In this document: in pieces, positions 9,544-17,358 of the stretch
How positions within the stretch are numbered: position 1 is the stretch's first letter
Layout: each line of letters opens with the position of its first letter
Made by a program: the position numbers and the translations under genes
Notes under the pieces: model-generated
Database searches by the model: none
Told to the model about the DNA's origin: nothing
The model's input: only the letters and a program-made list of their open reading frames with translations
Assembly: GCF_028368935.1 (NCBI RefSeq)
Contig: NZ_JAQNDK010000005.1
Location: 1,366,501 to 1,430,500, forward strand
Length of the DNA stretch: 64,000 nt
Direction: 5' to 3'
Origin: Sorangium aterium
GTDB lineage: Bacteria > Myxococcota_A > Polyangia > Polyangiales > Polyangiaceae

Positions 9544-9939
9544 ATGACGTTCGACGAGATCAAGGCGTGCCTCGAGCGCGAGGGCTGGGCTGTAGAGGTC
9601 GTATCCAACGACACCATGCGCAGCGACTTCCAGGGGGCCGAGCGGCACTTCCCGCTGTTCGTGCGGCTCTCGCCCCCCTTCGTCGTCTTCGCGGTGATCC
9701 CGTTCGTGCGGCTCCCGCTGGAGCTCGAGGAGGGCGACGTGATCGTGCGGCGCCTGCTCCAGCTGAACCGTGAGATCAACATGGCCAAGCTCTCGGCCGA
9801 CGAGGAGGGCGACGTGATTCTCAGCGTCGAGTACCGCCTCCAGGACCTCGATCCGAGCGAGGTGCGCGACGCCGTCGATGTCCTCTCCTTCTACGCGAAC
9901 AAGCACTATGCCGAGCTCGTGGCGCTCGCCGCGCCATGA
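9544..9939 (+). CDS. YbjN-domain protein (type III secretion chaperone-like fold)
   Basis: A 131-residue acidic protein with the alternating alpha/beta pattern of YbjN-domain proteins (PF10722 family). It opens with MTFDEIKACLEREGW, has a beta-hairpin core (FPLFVRLSPPFVVFAVIPF) and ends with a helical region. The family fold resembles type III secretion chaperones. Its members are generally implicated in protein-protein contacts or stress responses without a fixed role. I chose the ATG at 9544 because TATGAT lies exactly 7 bases upstream. Alternatives at 9532 and 9535 add only MMPR. It is divergent from metK and converges with the PDZ lipoprotein gene, 18 bases away. Confidence 0.7.
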   Translation: MTFDEIKACLEREGWAVEVVSNDTMRSDFQGAERHFPLFVRLSPPFVVFAVIPFVRLPLELEEGDVIVRRLLQLNREINMAKLSADEEGDVILSVEYRLQDLDPSEVRDAVDVLSFYANKHYAELVALAAP

Positions 9940-9957
9940 GCGGTCACCGGCCCCGCT

Positions 9958-10326
9958 TCAAGGCGGGATCTGCTCCTCTCTTGGCTTGAGCCCCTCGTGC
10001 GCCCTGAGCTCCGTGCGCACGACCCGGACGCGCCGCACGTCGCCCCCGCGGACGACGGTGAGCTCGACGGGGCTCCCGACGGCGCCGCGGAGCCGATCGC
10101 GCACCTCTGCCGACGAGAGATCACGGACATACACGCCATCAATCATCATGATCTCGTCGCCCGGGATCAGCCCCGCTCGCTCGGCGGCGAGGCCCGGCGG
10201 CACGTCGCGCACGTAGAGCGCCAGCGACTCGTTATCTCGCCCAAGGACAGCCCCGATGGATCCCACGCTCGCGGTGCACCCCGCGGCCACGAGCAGGAGC
10301 GCCGCGCTCCAGGACCTGCTTGCCAC
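9958..10326 (-). CDS. PDZ-domain lipoprotein
   Basis: A 122-residue protein. Residues 1-17 form a lipoprotein signal peptide ending in the lipobox VAAGC. The remainder is a single PDZ domain: a carboxylate-binding loop region, then LYVRDVPPGLAAERAGLIPGD and IMMIDGVYV, as in HtrA/RseP-type PDZ modules. There is no protease domain. Inference: an envelope-attached adaptor that binds C-terminal peptides. It starts with GTG. The second of two adjacent GTG codons (10326) is preferred because TATGGT ends 6 bases before it. The divergent gap of about 400 bases to 10734 contains an AT-rich patch near 10477-10490 and a TAGAGT at 10711-10716, and no gene I can support. Confidence 0.65.
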   Translation of the reverse strand: MASRSWSAALLLVAAGCTASVGSIGAVLGRDNESLALYVRDVPPGLAAERAGLIPGDEIMMIDGVYVRDLSSAEVRDRLRGAVGSPVELTVVRGGDVRRVRVVRTELRAHEGLKPREEQIPP

Positions 10327-10332
10327 CACGGC

Positions 10333-10338
10333 ACCATA
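10333..10338 (-). promoter_or_regulatory. candidate -10 box TATGGT, leaderless promoter
   Basis: TATGGT on the minus strand ends 6 bases before the GTG at 10326 of the PDZ lipoprotein gene. Confidence 0.45.
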
Positions 10339-10733
10339 GCGCCGAGGAGCCCCGGCGCGCTGCCATTCTCGCAGGGCGCCCCCCCGGAGCGCGCGGCGTG
10401 GCGCGACAGCCACGTCGGACCGGCTCCAGCGGACGCGCGCGCTCGTCCAACGTCGCAACGTCGCAGGCCAGAGAATGTGATTTTACAGGACAAGGAGCGC
10501 TCGAGTGTGCCTGTCGCGTACGCACGCGAGGTGCGAAGCACGGTTCTCGGTGGGGCCTCGGGAGCGCAAGCGACTACGCAGCCGGTCGTCGGCGGCGCGA
10601 GATACGCCCTGGAAAGCGCGGCGTGGCGCCAGGGCGCCGGCCCGCCGCGATCTGTCACGCCATGTCCATCGAGCGGTCGCAATCCAGTTGGTCCCCAGGG
10701 GCGGCTGCCCTAGAGTCCGGGCCGGGGTCACCG

Positions 10734-11687
10734 ATGCCTGAACCGCGCGCTGCTGCCGAGAGCTCCACACTTGCCGCTCAGTCCGGCGGTGTGCCCGGCG
10801 GCTGGAAGATGCGCATGGAGGACCCGCTCAATCGCTACTACCGGTACCCGATCGCGCGCTGGATCGTGCGGGCGCTGATGAGGACGCCGGTCACGCCGAA
10901 CCAGGTGACGCTGGTTCAGCCGCTCTTCGCTGCGCTGGCCGGTTACCTGGTGACGTTCGATGATCCGAGGCACCTCATCGCGGGGGCGCTCGTGTTCGAG
11001 CTCCGCTCCATCCTCGATTGCGTGGACGGCGCGCTGGCGCGGGCGAAGCGGATGGTGAGCCCCGCGGGGCACGCCATTGACGGCCTGGCCGACTGGCTGG
11101 GCGTCGTCTTTCTTTATGTCGGCATCTTCTGGCACGTTCGCCTTCACCCGCCGGCAGAGGGCCTGTGGAGCGCGACCGTGTCCACGAACGCTCTCCTGCT
11201 GATCGCGCTGCTCCAGGGGGCGCTCCGCTCTTTCTCCGCGGACTACTTCAAGCTCAAGTACTGCTCGATCTTCGAGACGGGTACGGACGAGACGGCGGAC
11301 GTGCTGCGCCGGAAGATCCAGGCGCTCGGCCCCTCGTCCTCGTTCTTTGCCCATTTCGATGTCTTCATCGGGCGCATGGGGCACCTCGCGTTCGAGCACG
11401 AGTGGTTCGACCCGCGGCGGAGCCAGTCCTCGACCAGCGCGGATCAGGTAAAGCAGCTGATCCGGGAGGAGGCGTCGCCGCTCACGCGCTTCATCGGCGC
11501 GCTCTGGGCGATATCGAACGGCGACGCGTTCCTGTCGATGGTGGTGCTGACGCTCCTCGTGGACCAGCTCTGGCTGGGTCAGGTCTTCTTCGCGACGGGC
11601 GGGGTCGTCTGGATCGTCGCGGTCATCTGGCTGAACGGCTGGTTCCTCCGCGGCGCATCCCGGCGCGCGAAGCTGGCCGTGGCCTGA
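10734..11687 (+). CDS. CDP-alcohol phosphatidyltransferase family protein
   Basis: A 317-residue integral membrane enzyme. It carries the complete CDP-alcohol phosphatidyltransferase signature D95-x2-DG-x2-AR-x8-G-x3-D116-x3-D120, with every position present. Several membrane helices surround it (about residues 55-75, 125-145, 165-185 and the last 60 residues). The family swaps the CMP of a CDP-activated alcohol, or of a CMP-phosphonate, for an acceptor hydroxyl, making phospholipids. It converges with the phosphonate genes, so a phosphonolipid synthase is an attractive guess. Inositol- or glycerol-phospholipid synthesis is the ordinary alternative. The start is uncertain: ATG 10734 is used, and ATG 10662 is also in frame. 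TAGAGT at 10711 could be its -10 box with a short leader. Confidence 0.8.
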   Translation: MPEPRAAAESSTLAAQSGGVPGGWKMRMEDPLNRYYRYPIARWIVRALMRTPVTPNQVTLVQPLFAALAGYLVTFDDPRHLIAGALVFELRSILDCVDGALARAKRMVSPAGHAIDGLADWLGVVFLYVGIFWHVRLHPPAEGLWSATVSTNALLLIALLQGALRSFSADYFKLKYCSIFETGTDETADVLRRKIQALGPSSSFFAHFDVFIGRMGHLAFEHEWFDPRRSQSSTSADQVKQLIREEASPLTRFIGALWAISNGDAFLSMVVLTLLVDQLWLGQVFFATGGVVWIVAVIWLNGWFLRGASRRAKLAVA

Positions 11688-11727
11688 GCTCGGCGACTGG
11701 GCTGCGCCGCGCCGAGCTCGGGCCGCT

Positions 11728-12435
11728 CTAGAGGGAGCTCGCCAGGCGGCGGGCCTTCTCCACGTCCTCTTCGAAGTCGATCTCGGTCCAGGGAAGGTCG
11801 TCGACGCGCTCGATACCGAACGGTATCTCCTGGAAAGCGCGGTCCATCGCGGCCTCGTACTCCTGATCGAGGCGGCCTGCGGAGACCTCCTCCTCAAGGA
11901 GCCGCTGCATCGCGCGGCCGCCCTGCGGACCGACCTTGGCGAAGCCGACGGTCTCGCCGGCGATGTCCCAGTCCTTGCCTACGCGGCGCGCGATCTTGAG
12001 GACGCGGCCGGCGCGGACGCCGACCATCATCTCTTCGCCGCTCTCCTCCGAGCTCGCGTCGACAAGCAGGCAGTTCTCCTGCGGCGAGCTCACCAGGCGC
12101 CGCAGCAGCGCGGCGGGGTACAGCACGTCGGCGTCCATCCACAGCCCGCCGCCCGACAGCCGATCGGCCGCGACGTGGAGCGAGACGATGCTGCCGTGGG
12201 TGAACCGCGGGTTCTTGACGAGCTCGACCTTCAGCGAAGGGCGGAGCGAGGCGAGCGCCTCCTCGATCATCTCGTGCCGGAAGCCGACGACGATCGTCAG
12301 ATCGGTGACGCCGCTCTCGGTGAGGTTCACGAGGTGGCGCTCGAGCAGCGTCTTGCCCTCGATCGAGATGAGGCACTTCGGCGCGTCCCGGCCGATGCGC
12401 CGGCCGCGGCCGGCGGCGAGCAGGATCGCCCTCAT
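11728..12435 (-). CDS. MobA/LicC-like nucleotidyltransferase, probably a cytidylyltransferase
   Basis: A 235-residue single-domain nucleotidyltransferase. The N-terminal signature LLAAGRGRRIGRDAPKCL matches the nucleotide-binding loop of sugar-phosphate and phosphocholine cytidylyltransferases (LicC, IspD-like, MobA-like superfamily). WMDADVLYP is the metal-binding aspartate motif, and the C-terminal WTEIDFEEDVEKA is typical of LicC-like enzymes. The ATG overlaps the TGA of the decarboxylase beta gene by 4 bases, so translation is coupled and the gene belongs to the phosphonate operon. Inference: it activates a phosphonate or a polar head group with CTP. It is the second such domain here, because the PepM protein carries another. 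Confidence 0.78.
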   Translation of the reverse strand: MRAILLAAGRGRRIGRDAPKCLISIEGKTLLERHLVNLTESGVTDLTIVVGFRHEMIEEALASLRPSLKVELVKNPRFTHGSIVSLHVAADRLSGGGLWMDADVLYPAALLRRLVSSPQENCLLVDASSEESGEEMMVGVRAGRVLKIARRVGKDWDIAGETVGFAKVGPQGGRAMQRLLEEEVSAGRLDQEYEAAMDRAFQEIPFGIERVDDLPWTEIDFEEDVEKARRLASSL

Positions 12436-12995
12436 CGGCGCGCCTCGGCCGCGAAGCGGGAGGCGAGCTCCTGCGGGGTCTCCGCGACGCGGCCGATGCC
12501 CTTCACGGTGCCGCCGTCGACGAGGGCGAGGACCATCACCGGGCCCGGCTGCACGAGCGCGACGCGCAGCGACGCCTCGAAGGACTCGACGGAGTCGGCG
12601 CGGTGCGTGGCGCGGTAGCCGACGGCGCTGGCGACCGACTCGAGCTTCACGTCGCCCGAGATCGTCCGCTGCCCGCCCGTCGAGGCGTGGGAGCGGTTGT
12701 CGAGGACGACGTGCACGAGGTTCGCCGGCCGCTCGCTGCCGACGCTGGCGAGGGCGTTCATGCCCATGAGGACGTTGCCGTCGCCGTCGAGCACGAAGAT
12801 CCGCTTGCGCGGCTGCGCGAGCGCGAGCCCCAGGCCGATCGACAGGCCGAGCCCCATCGAGCCGATCATGTAGAAGTTCGAGGGCCGGTCCTGCGTCGTG
12901 TAGAGCTCGCGGCCGATCATGCCGTTGCAGCAGACCACGAGGTCGTCCTTGCCGACCGCCGCCGTGAACACCTTCAGCGCTTCGAGCTTGTTCAT
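12432..12995 (-). CDS. phosphonopyruvate decarboxylase, C-terminal (TPP-binding) subunit
   Basis: A 187-residue protein equivalent to the C-terminal half of thiamine-diphosphate enzymes. The TPP/Mg motif is LDGDGNVLMGMNALASVG with a downstream DN (D70-G-D-G-N and N100). The phrase NRSHASTGGQ is typical of phosphonopyruvate and sulfopyruvate decarboxylase beta chains. With the alpha chain it would convert phosphonopyruvate to phosphonoacetaldehyde and CO2, the step that makes phosphonate synthesis thermodynamically favourable. Its ATG overlaps the alpha stop by 4 bases (ATGA). Sulfopyruvate decarboxylase is the closest alternative, but the PepM next door favours phosphonopyruvate. Confidence 0.85.
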   Translation of the reverse strand: MNKLEALKVFTAAVGKDDLVVCCNGMIGRELYTTQDRPSNFYMIGSMGLGLSIGLGLALAQPRKRIFVLDGDGNVLMGMNALASVGSERPANLVHVVLDNRSHASTGGQRTISGDVKLESVASAVGYRATHRADSVESFEASLRVALVQPGPVMVLALVDGGTVKGIGRVAETPQELASRFAAEARR

Positions 12996-13513
12996 TCGAG
13001 CACCCCCGCGGGCACGATGAGCGCCGCCGGCTGCCTGGTGGAGAGCATGACGTCCTTCGCCCACTGCACCTGGGGCCCCATCGGCTCGGCGGCCCGGAGG
13101 ACGCGGTGCTGGATCTTCATCAGATCGAGGATGGGGAGCATGATCTCGCCCATCATGATGTGCTCCGGGGCGTCGTTGCCGCCCTCGCCGCGCCACGAGA
13201 TGACGAGCAGCGCGGGCACCTCATACATCGTGCTGAGCGAGGCCAGCGCGTTCACGGAGACGCCGAGCCCGGAGTTCTGCATCAGCACCATCGGCAGCCT
13301 GCCGCCGAGCCAGGCGCCGAACGCCATCCCGATGGCGCTGTCCTCGCGGGTCGCCGAGATGTAACGAGCGCTCGGGTCAGCGTCGAGCAGCGAGACCAGG
13401 CCCTTCAGCAGCGAGCAGGGCACGCCCGCGAAGAAGTCGAACCCCGCCTCCTTGAGCGCGGCGACGAACTCGGGCGCATACGATTTTCCTGAACCGTGGG
13501 AACCGTGGGACAT
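12992..13513 (-). CDS. phosphonopyruvate decarboxylase, N-terminal (TPP-activating) subunit
   Basis: A 173-residue protein equivalent to the N-terminal PYR domain of thiamine-diphosphate decarboxylases. It contains GVPCSLLKGL and ATREDSAIGMAFGAWLGG, where the glutamate of the REDSA motif activates TPP. MQNSGLGVSVNALASL is also characteristic of phosphonopyruvate and sulfopyruvate decarboxylases. In many phosphonate pathways this enzyme is one polypeptide; here it is split into two coupled genes. The gene lies 4 bases downstream of the PepM fusion gene, so the order is pepM-cytidylyltransferase, alpha, beta, nucleotidyltransferase. Confidence 0.85.
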   Translation of the reverse strand: MSHGSHGSGKSYAPEFVAALKEAGFDFFAGVPCSLLKGLVSLLDADPSARYISATREDSAIGMAFGAWLGGRLPMVLMQNSGLGVSVNALASLSTMYEVPALLVISWRGEGGNDAPEHIMMGEIMLPILDLMKIQHRVLRAAEPMGPQVQWAKDVMLSTRQPAALIVPAGVLE

Positions 13514-13517
13514 CGCC

Positions 13518-15182
13518 TCACTCCTTGATGAGCGCCCAGGCGCGACGGTAGTCCTCGAACGTGTCGATCTCGAGCCACCCCTTGTAGACGTCGATCGCCT
13601 GCACGTCCGCGCCGCGGTCGATGAGCTCCTGGAGCAGGTCGGTGAAGCTCGCGCTGCGGAGCGACTCGGCCTCGTGGAAGCCGCCCTTCGCGCGGGTCTC
13701 CTGGAGCTGGTGGTAGCAGTCGGTGAGCAGGCGCGCGCCCTTCGCGGTGAACATGGCCATGCCCACGAACTCGCCGTGCGCCTCGCCCGCAGGGATCGCG
13801 CGTCCGACGCGGGCCACCCGGTGCGGCGCCTCGGCGCCGACGAAGCGGTAGCCGGCCTCCTGCGCGTCCTTCAGGGCCACGAGGTCGGGCACGCCGCGCG
13901 CGTCCTTGGGCCGCTGGCCCTCGGCGTACGCGCGGTCGATGACGATCGAGATGTCCGCCGGGCTCTTGAGGAGCTTCTCGAGGTGGCCGCGCTCGAACAC
14001 GATGTCGCCGTAGAGGAACAGGAACGGCCCGCTCAGCTCCTTGGAGGCGCGGAAGAGCGAGAAGACCTCGTTCGTCGTCGCGTACTCGTCGTTGTCGTAG
14101 AAGCGGGCGTTCGGGACCTTGATCGCCTCCTTCTTGTACCCGCGCACGACGGCGACGTCCTTGACGCCGCACGCGTTGAGCACGTCGATCTGCCGCTCGA
14201 GGATGCTCTTGCCCTTCAGGTCGAGCATCGGCTTCGGCAGCTCCTCCGTGAGCGGCAGGAGCCCCTGGCTCTGGCCGGCGGCGAGGATGACGGCGGTGAC
14301 GCCCGGGCTGCCGGAGGGCAGGAAGCTCGACTCCTCCTGCTTCATCTTGTCGACGCCCACGAGCTGGTAGACGCGCTCGAGCGGCACGACCTTGTCGTCG
14401 ACGCTGCCGGTGTACATCTCGCGCTTCAGCGTCTGGAGCGTCTCCGTCATCGCCTTGATCGACGAGCGGATCGCGTGGTTCGCGAAGATGATCAGCTTGA
14501 AGCCCGCCTTGTGCAGGGTGTCGACGCTCGTCGTGCGGTAGATGGTCGGCACGCAGACGAGCGGCGTGTTCGGGCGGTCCCACGCGCGGGCGAAGGAGAG
14601 CACCTCGTCCGGGTCCTTGCTCTTCGAGTGGATGAGGACCATGTCGGCGCCCGCGTCCGCGTAGGCGCGGCCGCGGCGGAGCGCCTCCTCCATCCCCCAG
14701 CCGGCGATGAGCGCCTCGGTCCGCGCGATGACCACGAAGTCGCGATCCTTCTGCGTCGCCTTCGCCGCGCGGACCTTGAGCGCGTGCTCCTCGACGTCCG
14801 CGAGCTCGCGCTTCACGCCGGCGTAGAAGCTGCAGCGCTTCGGGAAGATGTTGTCTTCCATGCAGATCGCCGCGATGCCCGCCGCCTCGTACTCCTCGAC
14901 GCAGCGGACGACGTTGACGGCGTTGCCGTAGCCGTTGTCGCAGTCGGCGACGACCGGGAGCGACGTGTTGTTCATCATCTTGGCGGCCTGGAGGTTCTCC
15001 GCCATCGTGAGGATGTTCGCGTCCGGCACGGCGTAGCTCGCGGATATCTCGAAGCCGGAAGCCCAGAGCCCGTCGAACCCTGCCTCTTCACCGATCTTCG
15101 CGGAGAGCCCGTTGTGCGCGCCGATGATGACGATCGGCCCGGGGCGGGCCATGAGTTCGCGCAGCTTCCTGGCTTTGGTCAC
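13518..15182 (-). CDS. pepM: phosphoenolpyruvate mutase fused to a cytidylyltransferase domain (PepM-PntC type)
   Basis: A 554-residue fusion. Residues 1-285 are a PEP mutase/isocitrate lyase-superfamily barrel with GLWASGFEISASY, the metal ligands D80 and D82 in ADCDNGYGN, R154 in ARTEALIAG and the HSKSKDP motif typical of PEP mutases. Residues 295-554 are a nucleotidyltransferase (VILAAGQSQGLLPLTEELPKPM, LYGDIVFE), as in PepM-PntC fusions that make CMP-activated phosphonates. The loop normally reading EDK-x5-NS is E109-D110-N111-x5-C117-S118 here, so two hallmark residues differ. I chose the GTG at 15182 because GGAGGAG lies about 5 bases upstream; an ATG at 15218 would add 12 residues. It is the first gene of the operon. 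The 333 bases upstream hold no gene and probably the promoter. Confidence 0.85.
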   Translation of the reverse strand: MTKARKLRELMARPGPIVIIGAHNGLSAKIGEEAGFDGLWASGFEISASYAVPDANILTMAENLQAAKMMNNTSLPVVADCDNGYGNAVNVVRCVEEYEAAGIAAICMEDNIFPKRCSFYAGVKRELADVEEHALKVRAAKATQKDRDFVVIARTEALIAGWGMEEALRRGRAYADAGADMVLIHSKSKDPDEVLSFARAWDRPNTPLVCVPTIYRTTSVDTLHKAGFKLIIFANHAIRSSIKAMTETLQTLKREMYTGSVDDKVVPLERVYQLVGVDKMKQEESSFLPSGSPGVTAVILAAGQSQGLLPLTEELPKPMLDLKGKSILERQIDVLNACGVKDVAVVRGYKKEAIKVPNARFYDNDEYATTNEVFSLFRASKELSGPFLFLYGDIVFERGHLEKLLKSPADISIVIDRAYAEGQRPKDARGVPDLVALKDAQEAGYRFVGAEAPHRVARVGRAIPAGEAHGEFVGMAMFTAKGARLLTDCYHQLQETRAKGGFHEAESLRSASFTDLLQELIDRGADVQAIDVYKGWLEIDTFEDYRRAWALIKE

Positions 15183-15515
15183 GTCTCCTCCACTCCTCCG
15201 CGCGGCGTTGCCATCCACGCCCGGCGGGCGACCGCGTCCGCATGCGTTGCGGTGCGCGTCCCCGGCGAGCGGCGCCCCGTCGTCACCGCGCGCGGGCAGC
15301 TCCGGGGGGCGCCTGATCTCGCTCTCCTCCCCGAGGAGCCGGGCCTCAGAACGGGGCCTGCCTTAACACCGTTCGCCAGTGCCGCCAATGGCAGGGCACG
15401 ACCGGAGCAGACGATCGCGAAGGCGGCGGAGCGCGCTCCGCCACGCGGGGACGTGCGCGCTGCGGCGGTGCCTGATGGCGGGCGCGCGCGATGCTCGCCG
15501 CGCGCCCCCTTCGGC

Positions 15516-15827
15516 TCAGCCCTCGCGGCCGACGACCCCGCGCAAGCGGACCAGCCCGGGGCCCGCGCGGAGCACCGCCTGGCACGCGAGCCGGAGCCGC
15601 GGCGGGGCGCCGAGGCGCTCGAGCAGATCGAGCTCGCCGCGCGCGGGCGGATCGAGGAGCTGCTCCCCTTCGACGACCTCGACGCGGCATGTGGCGCAGC
15701 GCGCGTCGCGGCACGAGAAAACGACCGGAGCGCGCGCGTCGTCGCAGACATCGATGAGCCTGCCGGCTCCCACCTCCGCGGTGACGGCGCGGCCGAGCGC
15801 GCCGTCCTCGAACACGACCGTGGGCAC
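15516..15827 (-). CDS. [2Fe-2S] ferredoxin-like protein
   Basis: A 103-residue small electron-transfer protein. The cluster ligands follow the plant/adrenodoxin pattern: C-x4-C-x2-C in SCRDARCATCRV, then a fourth cysteine about 35 residues later in LACQAVL. The preceding beta-grasp sequence with DVCDDARAPVVF fits the family. A GTG start at 15827 is favoured by a GGAGGAGGG ribosome site about 9 bases upstream. It lies in the same direction as the phosphonate operon but 333 bases before it, and is divergent from the FAD oxidoreductase at 16001. Inference: it could feed electrons to that flavoprotein or to an unlinked oxygenase. Confidence 0.8.
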   Translation of the reverse strand: MPTVVFEDGALGRAVTAEVGAGRLIDVCDDARAPVVFSCRDARCATCRVEVVEGEQLLDPPARGELDLLERLGAPPRLRLACQAVLRAGPGLVRLRGVVGREG

Positions 15828-15987
15828 CGCCGATCCCTCCTCCCTGCGTGGCGCGCGAAGCCCTGGCACGTGGGTGCGCGAGGACCCGCGGCGCCTGGAG
15901 CGCGAGGGCCCCGGCCCGGACGGCGGAGGCGTGTCGGCTCCCTTTCACCGACGCCGAGAGCGCATTTTCTCGGGCGTCAGCACGCAT

Positions 15988-15993
15988 TATACG
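15988..15993 (+). promoter_or_regulatory. candidate -10 box TATACG, leaderless promoter
   Basis: TATACG ends 7 bases before the ATG at 16001, in a locally AT-rich stretch. It departs from TANNNT at the last base but keeps the spacing. Confidence 0.35.
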
Positions 15994-16000
15994 ACGAGCG

Positions 16001-17290
16001 ATGACGGATCGCTGGGACGCAATCATCCTCGGCGGAGGGCCGGGTGGGTCGACGCTCGCCGCGTCGCTTGCCCGCCTCGGTCGCCGGGCCCTCGTGCTCG
16101 AGCGGGAGAGGTTCCCTCGCTTTCACATCGGCGAGTCGCTGCTGCCGCGATCCCGCGAGGTCTTCGAGCGGCTCGGGCTGGACGAGAAGCTGGACGCGCG
16201 CTTCCTCCGCAAATACGGCGCCCGGTTCCTGTGCTCGTCGACGGGGCGGACGCGGACGTACAGCTTCACCGACGCGTTCGATCCGAGGTTCGAGTTCGCC
16301 TACCAGGTGGAGCGCGACGCGTTCGACCAGCTGCTGCTGCGCCACGCCGCGGAGCTCGGGGCGGAGGTGCGCGAGTCGTGGGAGGCCGTCGAGGTGGTGT
16401 TCGAGGGCCCCCGCGCCGTCGGGGTGCGCGCGCGGCCTCGCGCGCGATCCGACGGCGCCGCGCCGGAGGAGGCCGCGGCCGCGCGCGCCGACGCGGGCGA
16501 CGTCGTCGAGCTCCGGGCGCCGGTGATCGTGGACGCGACGGGGCGGGACACGCTGCTCGCGTCGAGGATGCGGCGGAAGGCGCAGCTGGCCGAGCTCGAC
16601 AAGACCGCGCTGTTCACCCATTACGAGGGCGTGCCCCGCGAGGAGGGGATCCACCAGGGCAACATCCAGGTGGTCATCTTCGAGCATGGATGGTTCTGGT
16701 TCATCCCGTTCCGCGGCGAGGTGACGAGCGTCGGCGCGGTGGTGTCGTCGCGCTGGATCCGGAGCCGGGCGAAGGGGGAGCGGCTCGACGAGCTCTTCGA
16801 TCGCACCGTCGCGGAGAGCGGCTGGGCGCGGGAGTTCCTCGCGAGCGCGCGGCGCGTCAGGCCGGTGGGGGCGCTCGCCGATTTCTCGTACCGGATCGAC
16901 CAGCTCGCCGGCGACGGATGGCTCTTCGTCGGCGACGCGGGCGGGTTCCTCGACCCGCTCTTCTCGACGGGCGCACACCTCGCCATCAAGGGCGCCGATC
17001 TGGCCGCCACGGCCATCCACCGCGCGCTCGACGCGGGGGACACCTCCCGCGCCGCGTTCGCCGCCTACGAGGCGGAGATCCGCTACGCCGTCGACCTCTT
17101 CCTTGGGGTCGTTCAGGGTTTTTACAAAGGTCAGTTCCGGGAGACCCTGTTCGAGCCGAACCAGCGGCCCACGATGCGCAAGCTCATCACCAGCATGCTC
17201 GCGGGCGACGTGTTCCACGCCGAGCGGCGGCCGCAGTGGGCGTCGTTCCTCCGGCAGCACTATCCGGCGGAGGTGCCCGCCTTCGCGTGA
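16001..17290 (+). CDS. FAD-dependent oxidoreductase of the tryptophan-halogenase/geranylgeranyl-reductase superfamily
   Basis: A 429-residue flavoprotein. Residues 9-16 are the dinucleotide-binding LGGGPGGS. HIGESLLPRS and VERDAFDQLLL are typical of the halogenase/reductase group, and DAGGFLDPLFSTGAHLA is the second FAD motif. W231-F-W233-F-I235-P236 fits the WxWxIP signature used to recognise flavin-dependent halogenases, which blocks monooxygenase chemistry. I cannot confidently place the catalytic lysine of true halogenases, so a reductase or hydroxylase remains possible. The ATG at 16001 follows TATACG by 7 bases. No biosynthetic megasynthase is adjacent. It is divergent from a ferredoxin gene. 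Confidence 0.78.
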   Translation: MTDRWDAIILGGGPGGSTLAASLARLGRRALVLERERFPRFHIGESLLPRSREVFERLGLDEKLDARFLRKYGARFLCSSTGRTRTYSFTDAFDPRFEFAYQVERDAFDQLLLRHAAELGAEVRESWEAVEVVFEGPRAVGVRARPRARSDGAAPEEAAAARADAGDVVELRAPVIVDATGRDTLLASRMRRKAQLAELDKTALFTHYEGVPREEGIHQGNIQVVIFEHGWFWFIPFRGEVTSVGAVVSSRWIRSRAKGERLDELFDRTVAESGWAREFLASARRVRPVGALADFSYRIDQLAGDGWLFVGDAGGFLDPLFSTGAHLAIKGADLAATAIHRALDAGDTSRAAFAAYEAEIRYAVDLFLGVVQGFYKGQFRETLFEPNQRPTMRKLITSMLAGDVFHAERRPQWASFLRQHYPAEVPAFA

Positions 17291-17358
17291 AGCGCGGCGG
17301 GCGGCCGCGCGCGCGCCTCGCCGCGTGCGCGCTCGCCCGCGCTGGGCCGCCCGGCGCT
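17291..17358. terminator. long GC-rich inverted repeat between convergent genes
   Basis: agcgcggcgggcggcc (17291-17306) pairs with ggccgcccggcgct (17345-17358), apart from a two-base bulge. It lies between the oxidoreductase stop and the end of the lipoprotein gene. It could act as a bidirectional terminator, although no T-run follows. Confidence 0.35.

Noticed and set aside
13518-15182. Calling the PepM fusion an isocitrate/methylisocitrate lyase because of its KRCS loop
   Set aside because: HSKSKDP, the fused cytidylyltransferase and the adjoining phosphonopyruvate decarboxylase genes point to the PEP mutase branch. The loop is reported as an anomaly instead.
13452-16004. Very long plus-strand open frame across the phosphonate operon
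   Set aside because: It is antisense to three well-supported genes. Its composition is Arg/Ala/Glu/Val shadow sequence without any family motif, a common by-product of high GC.
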